Of a stretch of 64,000 bases of DNA, positions 17,002 to 25,644 are shown one piece after another. How positions within the stretch are numbered: position 1 is the first letter of the stretch; each line of letters begins with the position of its first letter. Below the pieces are notes generated by a model. That model did not search any database. It had not been told where the DNA came from and saw only the letters and a program-made list of their open reading frames with translations. The DNA comes from Naumannella halotolerans (lineage in GTDB: Bacteria; Actinomycetota; Actinomycetes; Propionibacteriales; Propionibacteriaceae): positions 682,001 through 746,000 of the forward strand of contig NZ_SOAW01000001.1 in NCBI RefSeq assembly GCF_004364645.1, in the 5' to 3' direction. The translations under genes were made by a program, and so were the position numbers.

Positions 17002-17754
17002 ATGACCACGGTGTTGCTGGTACGACATGGACGTTCCACCGCCAACACCGCTCGGGTGTTGGCCGGGCGCAGTCCCGGGGTGCATCTGGATGATCATGGA
17101 CGGGCCCAGGCAGAAGCGCTCGGTGAGGCCCTGATCGGCATCGACCTGGCCGCAGCGGTCAGCTCGCCGATGGAGCGTTGCCGGGAGACCACCGAGTTGC
17201 TGTTGCGCGGCCGCGACGTCGAGCTGAGCATCGATGAGGACCTGACCGAATGCGACTACGGGCAGTGGACGAACCGGCTGCTGTCGGAGTTGAGCGGGGA
17301 ACCGCTGTGGAAACGGGTGCAGTCGGCACCCTCGTCGGTCACCTTCCCCGAGGGGGAGGCGATGCAGGCCATGGCGGCGCGTGGGGTGCAGGCACTGCGG
17401 CGCCACGACCGGCGGATCGCCGCCGCCCACGGTGACCATGCGATCTGGCTGGCGGTCAGCCACGGTGACGTGATCAAGGCGATCCTGGCCGACGCGCTTG
17501 GGATGCATCTGGACCACTTCCAACGGATCTCGGTCGCACCGGCCGCGCTGTCGATCCTGGCGATCAACGACGGCAGCCTGCGAGTGCTGACCCTGAATGC
17601 CGGTACCGACCTGGCAGCCCTCGTACCCCGGGCGCCGGTCACCGAGGGAACACCCGGTGGCGATGTCGGTGCGGAAGCCGCCGGCGACACCCGGGCCCAG
17701 CCGTCGAGTTCACCGGCAGCGCAATCGGCCGATGCGGATCGGCCCCGGGCCTAG
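17002..17754 (+). CDS. Histidine phosphatase, MSMEG_4193-type putative phosphomutase
   Basis: A 250-residue histidine-phosphatase superfamily protein. The catalytic RHG is in LLVRHGRSTANTA (His9), SSPMERCRETTELL supplies the second arginine, a conserved Glu lies in LTECDYGQW, and the second His is in VSHGDVIK. The C-terminal 45 residues are a low-complexity tail. This group (phosphomutase, MSMEG_4193 family) is typically next to DUF3090, SCO1664-like and mshC, as here. Substrate unknown. ATG at 17002 has TAGGGT exactly 6 nt upstream, a leaderless arrangement, although GTGAGG could act as a weak Shine-Dalgarno. Confidence 0.87.
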   Translation: MTTVLLVRHGRSTANTARVLAGRSPGVHLDDHGRAQAEALGEALIGIDLAAAVSSPMERCRETTELLLRGRDVELSIDEDLTECDYGQWTNRLLSELSGEPLWKRVQSAPSSVTFPEGEAMQAMAARGVQALRRHDRRIAAAHGDHAIWLAVSHGDVIKAILADALGMHLDHFQRISVAPAALSILAINDGSLRVLTLNAGTDLAALVPRAPVTEGTPGGDVGAEAAGDTRAQPSSSPAAQSADADRPRA

Positions 17755-17764
17755 ACTGGAACCC

Positions 17765-18343
17765 ATGTCGATAGTCGAGCACCGTTACGACTCGCCCGAC
17801 CGGTTCGTCGTCGGCACCGTCGGGGAGCCCGGTGACCGGGCGTTCTTCCTGCAGGCACGCCAGGGCAACCGGATCACCTCGGTCGGTTGCGAGAAGCAGC
17901 AGGTCTCGGTGCTGGCCGAGCACTTGAACCGGATCCTGGACGAGATCGTCAGCGCGCGGGCACCGATCCCCGCCGCCTACAGCCAACCCCGCGACACCCA
18001 GCCGCTCGATGCCCCGATCGACGAGGAATTCAAGGTCGGCACCATGACACTGGCCTGGGACCCCGAACAGCTGCGGGTGGTGATCGAGATGTTCCCGCAG
18101 TCCGACGAGACCGAGATGCCCGAACCGGATGCGCCCGCCGACGAGGTCTCGGCCGCCGAGGCCGCCCGGGCCAGTGAGGTCTTCGTCGTCCGGATCACCC
18201 CGGACGAGTGCCGCGAGTTCGCCGCCCGGGCCGAGGCGGTCGTCTCCGCCGGACGGCCGGCCTGCCCGTTCTGCGCTCAGCCGGTGGATCCCGAGGGGCA
18301 CATCTGCCCACGCGCCAACGGCTACCGGCGCCCCCTGTTCTGA
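17765..18343 (+). CDS. DUF3090 family protein
   Basis: A 192-residue actinobacterial DUF3090 protein. Family features are RFVVGTVGEPGDRAFFLQAR (about 13-32), FKVGTMTLAWD, and a C-terminal zinc-ribbon-like end CPFCAQPVDPEGHICPRANGY with Cys-x2-Cys and a later Cys. The C-terminal pattern implies metal binding. Function is unknown, but the gene is almost always beside mshC. TAGACT lies 7 nt upstream of ATG at 17765, so it may also be expressed from its own leaderless promoter within the operon. Confidence 0.9.
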   Translation: MSIVEHRYDSPDRFVVGTVGEPGDRAFFLQARQGNRITSVGCEKQQVSVLAEHLNRILDEIVSARAPIPAAYSQPRDTQPLDAPIDEEFKVGTMTLAWDPEQLRVVIEMFPQSDETEMPEPDAPADEVSAAEAARASEVFVVRITPDECREFAARAEAVVSAGRPACPFCAQPVDPEGHICPRANGYRRPLF

Positions 18344-18371
18344 TGCCGGCCGATCCGCTGGACCGTTCCTG

Positions 18372-19157
18372 ATGGAGTTCTCGGGCGGGGACCCCGATCT
18401 GGTCCTGGATCCCGACTTCGACGGTGACTGGGACCTCAAGGGACGGCTCAGTGGCGCCTCCAATGCCACCTTCCTCGCCCAGGTGGGGGAGCGTCTGGGC
18501 GTCTACAAACCGGTACGCGGTGAGCGACCGCTGGGCGATTTCCCCGACGGCACCCTGGCCTGCCGGGAGGTGGCGGCCTACCGACTGTCGGCGGCGGCGG
18601 GCTACGACCTGGTCCCGGCCACGGTCCTGATCGACGGTCCGTTCGGCACCGGATCGCTGCAGGCCTGGGTCGACCCGGCCGAGGAGGATCCGGTGCAGGT
18701 GGTCGGTGACGGCGACGACCTGAGGGATCGGATCCCGGTGATCGAGGCCTACGGTCGTTTCGACGAACCGCTGTGGGTGGTCCACGACAACTCCGACCGG
18801 CTGCGGGAGCTGGCGCTGTTCGACCTGGTGGCCAACAATGCCGACCGCAAGGGCGGCCATGTGCTGGCCCAGGCCCGGCCGGACGGCCCGACCCGGATCT
18901 TCGGCATCGACCACGGCATCTGCTTCCACGCACTGGACAAGGTACGTACCGTGCTCTGGGGATTCGCCGAGGAGAAGTTCAGCGATCATCACCGTGAGCT
19001 GTTGCAGCGCAGCGGCGAGGTCGCCGGTGAGTTGTCCGAACTGCTCAGCATCACCGAGGTGATCGCCATCGAGCAGCGGGTGGAGAACCTGCTACGGCTG
19101 GGCAGATTCCCCGAACCGGTCGAGGATCGCTACCCGTTCCCCTGGCCGCCGCTGTGA
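18372..19157 (+). CDS. SCO1664 family protein (kinase-like fold)
   Basis: A 261-residue protein of the SCO1664 family, related to PI3/PI4-kinase-like catalytic folds. It contains GVYKPVRGERPL (nucleotide-binding Lys region), CREVAAYRLS, FDLVANNADRKGGHVL with a catalytic-loop-like Asn-Asn-Ala-Asp-Arg, and GIDHGICF resembling a metal-binding DHG. Protein or small-molecule kinase activity is possible but not shown. ATG at 18372 begins just before the conserved region; no strong Shine-Dalgarno, and the gene is 28 nt from the DUF3090 stop. Conserved partner of DUF3090 and mshC. Confidence 0.85.
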   Translation: MEFSGGDPDLVLDPDFDGDWDLKGRLSGASNATFLAQVGERLGVYKPVRGERPLGDFPDGTLACREVAAYRLSAAAGYDLVPATVLIDGPFGTGSLQAWVDPAEEDPVQVVGDGDDLRDRIPVIEAYGRFDEPLWVVHDNSDRLRELALFDLVANNADRKGGHVLAQARPDGPTRIFGIDHGICFHALDKVRTVLWGFAEEKFSDHHRELLQRSGEVAGELSELLSITEVIAIEQRVENLLRLGRFPEPVEDRYPFPWPPL

Positions 19158-19281
19158 GCCCGCGGCGCCCAGCGCGGTACGCCGACGGCCCTACCCGGGT
19201 GCCGACCGGTGAGGCTGCACGGTCGGGTGCCCGGCGTGGACCGTTAACGCCTTCGGCGACAACTGCCCTAGCATCGCGACC

Positions 19282-20520
19282 ATGCAGGCGTGGCCCCATC
19301 CAGCGATCCCCTCGTTGTTGCCCGATCCGACGGCAGGGCCGGTCCGGATCTTCGACTCCCTCACCGATCAGGTGACCGAGGTCGGACCCAGCAGCGGTAC
19401 AGCCCGGCTCTACGTCTGCGGGATCACTCCCTACGACGCCACCCATCTGGGTCACGCCGCGACCTATGTCGCCTTCGACCTGTTGCAACGGCAGTGGCGC
19501 GATGTCGGGCTGAACGTCAACTACGTGCAGAACATCACCGACGTCGACGACCCGCTGCTGGAGCGCGCCCGGGCGACGGGGGAGGACTGGCAGGAGCTGG
19601 CCGCCCGGGAGGTGCAGCTGTTCCGTACCGACATGGCGGCGCTGAACGTCATCCCGCCCGCCGATTACGTCGGTGTGGTCGAGGCGATCCCGCTGATCAC
19701 CGAGTTGTTGGCGACCTACGGCGAGGACGCGATCTACCAGCTCGACGACGAGTACCCCGACTGGTACTTCCGGGCCGACCGGGCACCGCACCTGGGCGAG
19801 TTGTCCAAACTCGGCCCCGAGGAGTCGCTGCGACTGTTCGGAGAGCGTGGCGGTGATCCCGACCGGGCCGGCAAACAGAACCCGCTCGACTGGCTGGTCT
19901 GGCGTGCGGCCCGGCCGGACGAACCCGCCTGGGATTCCCCACTGGGACCGGGCCGGCCCGGATGGCACATCGAGTGCACCGCCATCGCGAATCGCTTCCT
20001 GGGACAGACCTTCGACGTCGAGGGCGGTGGATCGGATCTGATCTTCCCGCATCACGAGATGTCGGCCGCCGAGGCCGAGGTGGCCTTCGGTGTCCCCTTC
20101 GCGAAGGTCTATGCCCACGCCGGGATGGTCGGGTACGAGGGCGAGAAGATGAGCAAGTCGCTGGGCAATCTGGTGCTGGTCAGCAAGCTGCGGGAGGCCG
20201 GTGAGGATCCGATGGCGGTACGACTGGTACTGCTCTCCCACCACTGGCACGAGGACTGGAGCTACGACGACGCCCAGCTGCAGGCCGCGACCGAGCGGCT
20301 GACCCGCTGGCGGGAGGCCGCCGGCCGGGAGACCGTACCGGAGGTGAGCTCGGTGATCGCCGCGGTCCGCACCGCGATGCGGGACAACCTGGACAGCCCC
20401 AGCGCCCTGGCGGCGATCGACGAGTGGGCGGCGAGCGACGGTGAGGAACCCGGTGCCGGTGCCGCCGATCTGGTCGACGCCATCGATGCGCTGCTCGGCG
20501 TCCGCCTGGGCAACCGGTGA
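19282..20520 (+). CDS. mshC: Cysteine--1-D-myo-inosityl 2-amino-2-deoxy-alpha-D-glucopyranoside ligase MshC
   Basis: A 412-residue ATP-dependent ligase joining cysteine to GlcN-Ins, the penultimate step of mycothiol biosynthesis. It is a paralogue of cysteinyl-tRNA synthetase: zinc ligand Cys46 in [17 protein letters not shown], the HIGH-like THLGHA (54-59), second zinc ligands Cys232 (WHIECTA) and His257 (FPHHEM), and KMSKS at 289-293. The shortened C-terminus without an anticodon-binding domain separates it from CysS. TAGCAT stands 7 nt upstream of ATG at 19282. Its presence indicates mycothiol as the main low-molecular-weight thiol. Confidence 0.96.
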   Translation: MQAWPHPAIPSLLPDPTAGPVRIFDSLTDQVTEVGPSSGTARLYVCGITPYDATHLGHAATYVAFDLLQRQWRDVGLNVNYVQNITDVDDPLLERARATGEDWQELAAREVQLFRTDMAALNVIPPADYVGVVEAIPLITELLATYGEDAIYQLDDEYPDWYFRADRAPHLGELSKLGPEESLRLFGERGGDPDRAGKQNPLDWLVWRAARPDEPAWDSPLGPGRPGWHIECTAIANRFLGQTFDVEGGGSDLIFPHHEMSAAEAEVAFGVPFAKVYAHAGMVGYEGEKMSKSLGNLVLVSKLREAGEDPMAVRLVLLSHHWHEDWSYDDAQLQAATERLTRWREAAGRETVPEVSSVIAAVRTAMRDNLDSPSALAAIDEWAASDGEEPGAGAADLVDAIDALLGVRLGNR

Positions 20521-20581
20521 GCCGGTCTCATCCGACCCGATGACCATCGGTGCCGATGGGCACCAGACACAGGAGGAACCC

Positions 20582-20848
20582 GTGGCCAAGGACTTCGCCG
20601 CGCTCTACGCCGAGCTGGTCGACAAGGCCCGTACCCGTCCCGAAGGCTCGGGTACGGTCGCCCGTCTGGACGCCGGTGCGCACGAGATCGGCAAGAAGAT
20701 CGTGGAGGAGGCGGCCGAGGTCTGGATGGCCGCCGAACACGAGGGCCGGGAGCGGGCAGCCGAGGAGATCAGCCAGTTGATCTACCACCTGCAGGTGATG
20801 ATGCTGGCGCTCGACCTGGAACCGAAGGACATCTGGGAGCACCTGTGA
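20582..20848 (+). CDS. hisE: Phosphoribosyl-ATP diphosphatase HisE
   Basis: An 88-residue enzyme that hydrolyses phosphoribosyl-ATP to phosphoribosyl-AMP in histidine synthesis. The MazG-like metal-binding motif [14 protein letters not shown] and the later [14 protein letters not shown] (E-x-x-D/H type) are present, with the family's usual single-domain length. The GTG start at 20582 has AGGAGGAACCC, a strong Shine-Dalgarno. It is immediately followed by hisG, as in other Actinobacteria, so histidine synthesis is initiated from this pair. Confidence 0.95.
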   Translation: MAKDFAALYAELVDKARTRPEGSGTVARLDAGAHEIGKKIVEEAAEVWMAAEHEGRERAAEEISQLIYHLQVMMLALDLEPKDIWEHL

Positions 20849-20925
20849 TCGATCGGATCGAGCGGGCCCGGGGCCTGCTGAACGCCGACCGGGAGGCTGT
20901 GGTCGAGGCAGTAGGCTCTTCGCCC

Positions 20926-21813
20926 GTGGACAACGCGCAGACGAACCCGCAGACCGATCGGCCCCGATTCCTCAAGGTGGCGGTGCCGAACAAGGGATCG
21001 TTGTCCGATGCCGCGATCCAGATGTTGCGGGAGGCGGGCTATCGCCAGCGGACCGACTCCAAGGAACTGACCCTCAGCGATCCGGCGACCCGTACCGAGT
21101 TCTACTACCTGCGGCCCCGCGACATCGCCGTCTATGTCGGCGAGGGGATCCTCGATGTCGGGATCACCGGCCGCGACATGTTGTTGGATTCGGCAGCCGA
21201 GGCCGATGAGGTGAAGGCGCTCGGATTCGGTGGCACCCGGTTCCGCTTCGCCGCACCGGCCGGACAGGACTGGACGATCGAGCGGCTCGACGGGGCGCGG
21301 ATCGCCACCTCCTACCCGGGTCTGGTCGATGCCTGGCTGGCCGACCGTGGCGTGAAGGCACGCCTGATCAAACTCGACGGCGCGGTGGAGTCGGCGATCC
21401 GGCTCGGCGTGGCCGATGCCGTCGCCGACGTGGTGGAGACCGGGACCACCTTGCAGCGGGCCGGTCTGGAACTGTTCGGTGACCCGATCCTGGAATCGGA
21501 ATCGGTGCTGATCACCCGCCGGGGTGGTCCCGAGCCCGAGGGTTTCGGCCACTTCGCACGTCGCCTGGACGGTGTCCTGGTCGCGCGCAACTGGGTGATG
21601 ATGGACTACGACATCGACACCGCCTATGTCGAGCAGGCCTCCGCGCTCACCCCCGGTTTCGAGTCGCCGACGGTCTCACCGTTGGCCCGCGAAGGCTGGG
21701 TGGCGGTACGGGTGATGGTGCCGCGGGCCGATGCGCAGTTGCTGATGGACCGGCTCTACGACTTGGGTGCCCGGGCCATCCTGGTTACCGACATCGCCGC
21801 CTGCCGGATCTGA
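20926..21813 (+). CDS. hisG: ATP phosphoribosyltransferase HisG
   Basis: First enzyme of histidine biosynthesis, condensing ATP and PRPP. It is a long-form HisG with a C-terminal regulatory domain for histidine feedback (about residues 215-295). The family start FLKVAVPNKGSLSD, the GILDVGITGRDMLLD segment and the PRPP-binding ADVVETGTTLQRAG are intact. Two starts are possible. GTG at 20845 overlaps hisE by GTGA but adds 27 residues unlike the family. GTG at 20926 is preceded by TAGGCT with an 8-nt gap and gives 295 residues, close to the usual length. I prefer 20926. Confidence 0.9.
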   Translation: MDNAQTNPQTDRPRFLKVAVPNKGSLSDAAIQMLREAGYRQRTDSKELTLSDPATRTEFYYLRPRDIAVYVGEGILDVGITGRDMLLDSAAEADEVKALGFGGTRFRFAAPAGQDWTIERLDGARIATSYPGLVDAWLADRGVKARLIKLDGAVESAIRLGVADAVADVVETGTTLQRAGLELFGDPILESESVLITRRGGPEPEGFGHFARRLDGVLVARNWVMMDYDIDTAYVEQASALTPGFESPTVSPLAREGWVAVRVMVPRADAQLLMDRLYDLGARAILVTDIAACRI

Positions 21814-21821
21814 GGTCATCC

Positions 21822-22259
21822 GTGCCTGTCGTGTACCGCTCCCGGGTCTCGATCCTCTGGGCGCTGATCGGTACGATCACTGTCACCGCGGCCGCGATCT
21901 TCGGCTGGCTGGTCCTGCCGGAGGTCAACCGGGTGGCGTTCACCGTGCCGCAGGCGCTGACCCTGCTGCTGATCATCCTGGCGCTGGATGCGATCATCCT
22001 GGGTCTGGCCTTCTCCAGCGTCCGGGCCGACAGAGAAGGTGTGACCATCCGCAACGGTCTGCGCAAGCGGCACTACCCGTGGTCGGAGATATCGGCGATC
22101 AGCTACCGCCGCTCCGATCCGTGGGCGCATCTGGTGCCGAAGTCGATCGGCGAGACCGAACGGACCCGCCGCCCGATGGTCGGCATCCAGCGGGTCGACG
22201 GCGACCGGGCCGTGTCGGCGGTGGCGACTCTGCGGCAGCTGCTGCGCGAGGCCGCCTGA
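21822..22259 (+). CDS. PH-domain (bPH) membrane protein
   Basis: A 145-residue protein with two N-terminal hydrophobic segments (about 10-33 and 43-65) followed by a small bacterial PH-like domain: SVRADREGVTIRNGLRKRHY then PWSEISAISY and a Trp-containing strand. This pattern is common in actinobacterial membrane proteins directly downstream of hisG. Function unknown; a membrane-associated structural role is possible. GTG at 21822 is 8 nt after hisG, so it is co-transcribed. Confidence 0.8.
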   Translation: MPVVYRSRVSILWALIGTITVTAAAIFGWLVLPEVNRVAFTVPQALTLLLIILALDAIILGLAFSSVRADREGVTIRNGLRKRHYPWSEISAISYRRSDPWAHLVPKSIGETERTRRPMVGIQRVDGDRAVSAVATLRQLLREAA

Positions 22260-22288
22260 CCGTCGGCAGGTGAGCCCGTCCCGGCGGT

Positions 22289-23536
22289 TCAGGCGAGCAC
22301 GGTCGGTACGGCGGTGATCAGCCAGGCCAGGCCCGGTCCGATCAGGCACATCAGTCCGGCGTAGATCAACATCTGGCGGTAGTAGCGCTCGCGTACCCGT
22401 TCATCGACATTGGCCAGCAGCATCGCACCATTGGTGGAGAAGGGACTGATGTCGACGATCGTGGCTGCGATCGCCAACGCCACCACGAAACCGATCACGT
22501 TCACCTCACCGGAGGCCAGGAAGGGTCCAGCGAGCGCGATCACGAGACCGATGATCCCCAGCGACGAGGCCAGCGCGGAGACGAGACCGGCGACGTAGAA
22601 CAACAACAAGGCAGCCACCAACGGCACACCGAGACCGGCGATGCCGGCCGAGACCCAGTCGACCGTGCCTGCCTCCTGGAGCATCGTGATGTAACACAGG
22701 ACACCGCAGATCAGCACCACCACCGGCCAGGAGACCTTCGACAGCGCAGCGCGTCCCTCCTTGGGTTTCCACGCAGCCAGCACGATCGCCACAGCCAGCG
22801 CCGTGACGCCGATGTCGGCCCCGAACCCGATCACCGCCACCGCCATCACCAGCAGACCGATCAGGGTCAGGATCTGGTAGCGGTCCAGTGGGGTCCGGGT
22901 CGGTCCCGACTCGGCAAGCGCGACATCCTCGGCGACCTGCGGGCCCGGGCGGTTCCGGAGCACCAGCCAGACCACCGCGGCGAAGACCAGGTTGAAGATC
23001 AGCGGGATCACGAACAGCGCCGCGGCCGAGGTCGCGAAGCCGTTGCTGGTCAGGTAGTCGTTGATGAAGATGCCGTACACGCTGATCGGCGAGAACGCAC
23101 CGGCAAGGGCACCGTGGACCACCAACAGACCGGTCATGAAGGAGTTCAACCGGTTGCGCCGGGCGAAGCGCAATGCCAATGGCGCGACGATCGCCACGGC
23201 GAACAGCGCACCGGCGGCGATCAACGCTGCCGTCAGCCAGAAGAAGATCCACGGGGCCAGGCCGACGCGCCCGCGCAGGGCCCGCAGGCACCAACCGACG
23301 ATCACATCGATCACACCGTTGTTCTGCGCGAACCCGAACAGATAGGTCAGGCCGACCAGGGCGACGAAGAGGTCGACGGGGAAGCCGGCCAGGGAGTCCT
23401 CGATGTCGAGTCCGAGACCGAACATGCCGAAGCGCGCCGCCGCAACGAATCCGAGCAATCCCATGTTCACACCCCGCCAGGTGGCGAGAACGAACATGGC
23501 GGCCAGGATGATGATGCTGACGACTTGCAAGGTCAT
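22289..23536 (-). CDS. SLC13/MatC-type dicarboxylate carrier
   Basis: A 415-residue integral membrane protein with about eleven hydrophobic segments. The N-terminal block (GLLGFVAAARFGMFGL, then LFVALVGLTYLFGFAQNNG) resembles the dicarboxylate carrier MatC N-terminal domain. The C-terminal half has the ion-transporter repeat ending ISPFSTNGAMLLAN. Relatives import malonate or other dicarboxylates with sodium or protons. ATG at 23536 has GGGAG upstream; an upstream in-frame start (23584) lacks one. No metabolic partner gene is adjacent, so the substrate is open. Convergent with the hisG-PH unit. Confidence 0.8.
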   Translation of the reverse strand: MTLQVVSIIILAAMFVLATWRGVNMGLLGFVAAARFGMFGLGLDIEDSLAGFPVDLFVALVGLTYLFGFAQNNGVIDVIVGWCLRALRGRVGLAPWIFFWLTAALIAAGALFAVAIVAPLALRFARRNRLNSFMTGLLVVHGALAGAFSPISVYGIFINDYLTSNGFATSAAALFVIPLIFNLVFAAVVWLVLRNRPGPQVAEDVALAESGPTRTPLDRYQILTLIGLLVMAVAVIGFGADIGVTALAVAIVLAAWKPKEGRAALSKVSWPVVVLICGVLCYITMLQEAGTVDWVSAGIAGLGVPLVAALLLFYVAGLVSALASSLGIIGLVIALAGPFLASGEVNVIGFVVALAIAATIVDISPFSTNGAMLLANVDERVRERYYRQMLIYAGLMCLIGPGLAWLITAVPTVLA

Positions 23537-23689
23537 GGGCTCTCCCGCCTCGGCGTTGGGGACCGGGTGAGCTAGCACCCCCACCGCGGCGCTGGCACTC
23601 CCGTCCCCCTTGCGGGCAGTCCCCGAACGTACCCGTAGGTCGTGTGGGTTCGGGCCGGGTCGGCTGCGGGGTGTGGCAGCCTTGACCGC

Positions 23690-24166
23690 ATGGATCCTCA
23701 GGCGTACCTGCTGCCACTGTGTGTCGGTCTGACCCTGCTCGGGGTGTTCGCGACCATCCTCACCTGGCAGTTCAGCAAGCGACGCGGCAAGGTCGTCCAG
23801 GTGATCGGGCTGACCCTGCTGCCGGTAGGCCTCTACCTCAGCGGCCTGTTGCTGATCGTCTGGAACTTCGTCGCCGCCGTGGTCGGCTGGGTCACCTCGG
23901 TGGCCTTCACCCCGATGATCTGGGCCGGTGTCGGTTTCCTCGGCCTGGCGGTCCTGCTGTGGGTGATCGGTGGGATCCTGGTGGCCCGGCGCACCAACCG
24001 GGCGCTGAAGGCGACCTCACCGGCAGCCGCCGGACGCCCGGCCAAGGAAGCCACACCGAAGTCGGTCAGCGGGCCGGGACAGCAGGCGGCGCCGAAGGGG
24101 GCGGCCACCGGCGATCCCGAGATGGATGAGATCGAGGAACTGTTGCGCCGACGGGGGATCGAATGA
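23690..24166 (+). CDS. Small membrane protein of unknown function
   Basis: A 158-residue protein with three hydrophobic segments (about 7-25, 37-56, 73-98), a cytosolic linker rich in Ala, Pro and Lys, and a conserved-looking acidic/basic end MDEIEELLRRRGIE. I do not recognise a named family. It overlaps the SseB-family gene by ATGA, so the two are translationally coupled and probably functionally connected. CAGCCT, 7 nt before the ATG, resembles the leaderless pattern but lacks the initial T. Confidence 0.7.
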   Translation: MDPQAYLLPLCVGLTLLGVFATILTWQFSKRRGKVVQVIGLTLLPVGLYLSGLLLIVWNFVAAVVGWVTSVAFTPMIWAGVGFLGLAVLLWVIGGILVARRTNRALKATSPAAAGRPAKEATPKSVSGPGQQAAPKGAATGDPEMDEIEELLRRRGIE

Positions 24167-24654
24167 GTCTCGGCGGGTACGACGAACGCTTCGCCGACGA
24201 TTCCGGTGAGGCCGATGCCCAGGTACGGTCCCGGGTCGCGGCGGCCGCTGACGGTACGCCGGAGAACTACCTGACCGCAGTGGTCGCGCTGTGCGGCAGC
24301 CGGCTGCTGGTGCCGGTACTGGCCGGTGGGGACGACTCGCTGACCGCCGACCCCGAACGGGCCGGCGAGGTCTCGGCGGTGCTGTTGCAACGCCCCGACG
24401 GGGCACGTGCTCTGCCCGTCTTCACCGGTGTCGACTCCGCCCACGAGTGGCATCCGGCCGCCCGGCCGATTCCGGCGACCCTGGACCGGGTGGCGCAGAC
24501 CGCCCGGGCCGAGGGCGCCGACACGGTGCTGATCGACATCGCCGGCCCGAGCCCGCTGACCATCGAGGGGGAGTTGTTGGCACAACTCGCCCAAGGGCAC
24601 CGACTCGTCCGATTGCCCGACGGGTTCGGCTGGATCGCCACCGGGACGTCCTGA
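24163..24654 (+). CDS. SseB family protein
   Basis: A 163-residue protein resembling the SseB N-terminal domain common in Actinobacteria. Features are LCGSRLLVPVLAGG, the residue run ALPVFTGVDSAHEWHP and DTVLIDIAGPSPLTIEG. Actinobacterial members have no settled function; E. coli SseB is linked to serine sensitivity. ATG at 24163 overlaps the upstream stop as ATGA. It lies directly before the infC leader, an order seen in other Actinobacteria. Confidence 0.83.
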   Translation: MSLGGYDERFADDSGEADAQVRSRVAAAADGTPENYLTAVVALCGSRLLVPVLAGGDDSLTADPERAGEVSAVLLQRPDGARALPVFTGVDSAHEWHPAARPIPATLDRVAQTARAEGADTVLIDIAGPSPLTIEGELLAQLAQGHRLVRLPDGFGWIATGTS

Positions 24655-24710
24655 CCGTCCCTCGTCCCGGCCGCCTACACCGTCGATGTGATATTCGGTG
24701 CCGAAGCGGC

Positions 24711-24716
24711 TATCAT
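24711..24716 (+). promoter_or_regulatory. Candidate -10 element of the infC operon
   Basis: TATCAT in an otherwise G+C-rich region 239 nt upstream of infC, placing a likely transcription start near 24723 and giving a long leader. No consensus -35 hexamer is visible at the expected distance. Confidence 0.35.
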
Positions 24717-24825
24717 GGACGGCGTTCATCCAGCGGCGACAGTCGCTGGAGACAGATTCCGAACAAGTGGGGACCTGATCTCCCACCCGTACGGCGCCCA
24801 TCGAGGCAGCTGTCGGGTCAGCAAC

Positions 24826-24845
24826 GGATACGGTCCACCGTATCC
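24826..24845 (+). promoter_or_regulatory. Stem-loop in the infC leader
   Basis: A perfect 8-bp hairpin (GGATACGG, loop TCCA, CCGTATCC) just before the terminator-like hairpin. It may be part of an r-protein or IF3-responsive leader structure. Confidence 0.5.
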
Positions 24846-24851
24846 GGATCA

Positions 24852-24884
24852 GGCCTTCGCTCGTGCGGAGGCCTTCTTGTTGTT
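24852..24884 (+). terminator. Attenuator-like terminator in the infC leader
   Basis: GGCCTTCGC pairs with GCGGAGGCC (9 bp, one G-U) around a TCGT loop, followed at once by TTCTTGTTGTT. It lies 70 nt upstream of infC and downstream of the likely promoter, not between genes of different units. That position fits premature termination control of infC-rpmI-rplT. Bacterial infC operons are known to be controlled by L20 or IF3 through their leaders; the mechanism here is inferred. Confidence 0.6.
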
Positions 24885-24954
24885 CCCGGCCCCGTCGGCC
24901 GACGGCGAGTGGGCACACAGAAGGCCGCAGACACATCGTCCATGAGGAGGACAC

Positions 24955-25644
24955 ATCAGCAGCGAACCGCGCATCAACGACCGCATCCGCGTACCCGAGG
25001 TCCGACTGGTCGGACCTGGCGGTGAGCAGGTGGGGATCGTACGTATTGAAGACGCCCTCCGGCTCGCCCGGGAGGCCGATCTCGATCTCGTCGAGGTTGC
25101 CGCCATGGCCAGGCCGCCAGTGGCCCGGTTGATGGACTACGGCAAGTTCAAGTACGAGAGTGCGCAGAAAGATCGCAACAGCCGCCGGAACCAGACGAAC
25201 ACGGTCATCAAGGAGATGAAGCTCCGACCGAAGATCGACAACCATGACTACGAGACCAAGAAGGGTCACGTGGTCCGGTTCCTGAAAGCCGGCGACAAGG
25301 TCAAGATCACCATCATGTTCCGTGGCCGCGAGCAGTCGCGTCCCGAGCTCGGTTTCAACCTGTTGAAGCGACTGGCCGACGATGTCGAGGAGTTCGGTTT
25401 CGTCGAGGCCAGCCCGAAGCAGGACGGTCGGAACATGTTGATGGTTCTCGGGCCGCACCGCAAGAAGTCCGAGGCGAAGGCGGATGTCGACGCCGAGCGC
25501 GACGCCAAGGCAGCTGCGCGTACCTCGGATGCCGAGGCCGAACAGGCCGAGCGTCGAGAGATGGCCGCAGCCAGCGCCGCGGCACCGAAGAAAAAGAAGA
25601 AGAAGGGTCCGGCCGACAACATGGACCCTGATATCGACCTGTGA
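24955..25644 (+). CDS. infC: Translation initiation factor IF-3 (ATC start codon)
   Basis: IF-3 binds the 30S subunit, prevents premature 50S joining and rejects non-standard start codons and initiator tRNAs. The N-domain begins [19 protein letters not shown], followed by [14 protein letters not shown] and, in the C-domain, [19 protein letters not shown] Lys- and Ala-rich tail of about 45 residues is typical of actinobacterial IF-3. The conserved N-terminus extends 25 codons upstream of the first GTG, and a TGA closes the frame at 24943-24945. No ATG, GTG or TTG lies between. ATC at 24955 sits 4 nt after AGGAGG and is the evident start. Rare infC starts (AUU in E. coli, AUC in Myxococcus) mediate autoregulation. 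Confidence 0.93.
   Translation: MSSEPRINDRIRVPEVRLVGPGGEQVGIVRIEDALRLAREADLDLVEVAAMARPPVARLMDYGKFKYESAQKDRNSRRNQTNTVIKEMKLRPKIDNHDYETKKGHVVRFLKAGDKVKITIMFRGREQSRPELGFNLLKRLADDVEEFGFVEASPKQDGRNMLMVLGPHRKKSEAKADVDAERDAKAAARTSDAEAEQAERREMAAASAAAPKKKKKKGPADNMDPDIDL

Noticed and set aside
20845-20925. Upstream GTG as hisG start
   Set aside because: It gives a GTGA overlap with hisE but adds 27 residues unlike HisG; not excluded, only less favoured.
24688-24945. 85-codon frame in the infC leader
   Set aside because: Composition looks non-coding, it runs through the attenuator hairpin, and no relative was recognised.
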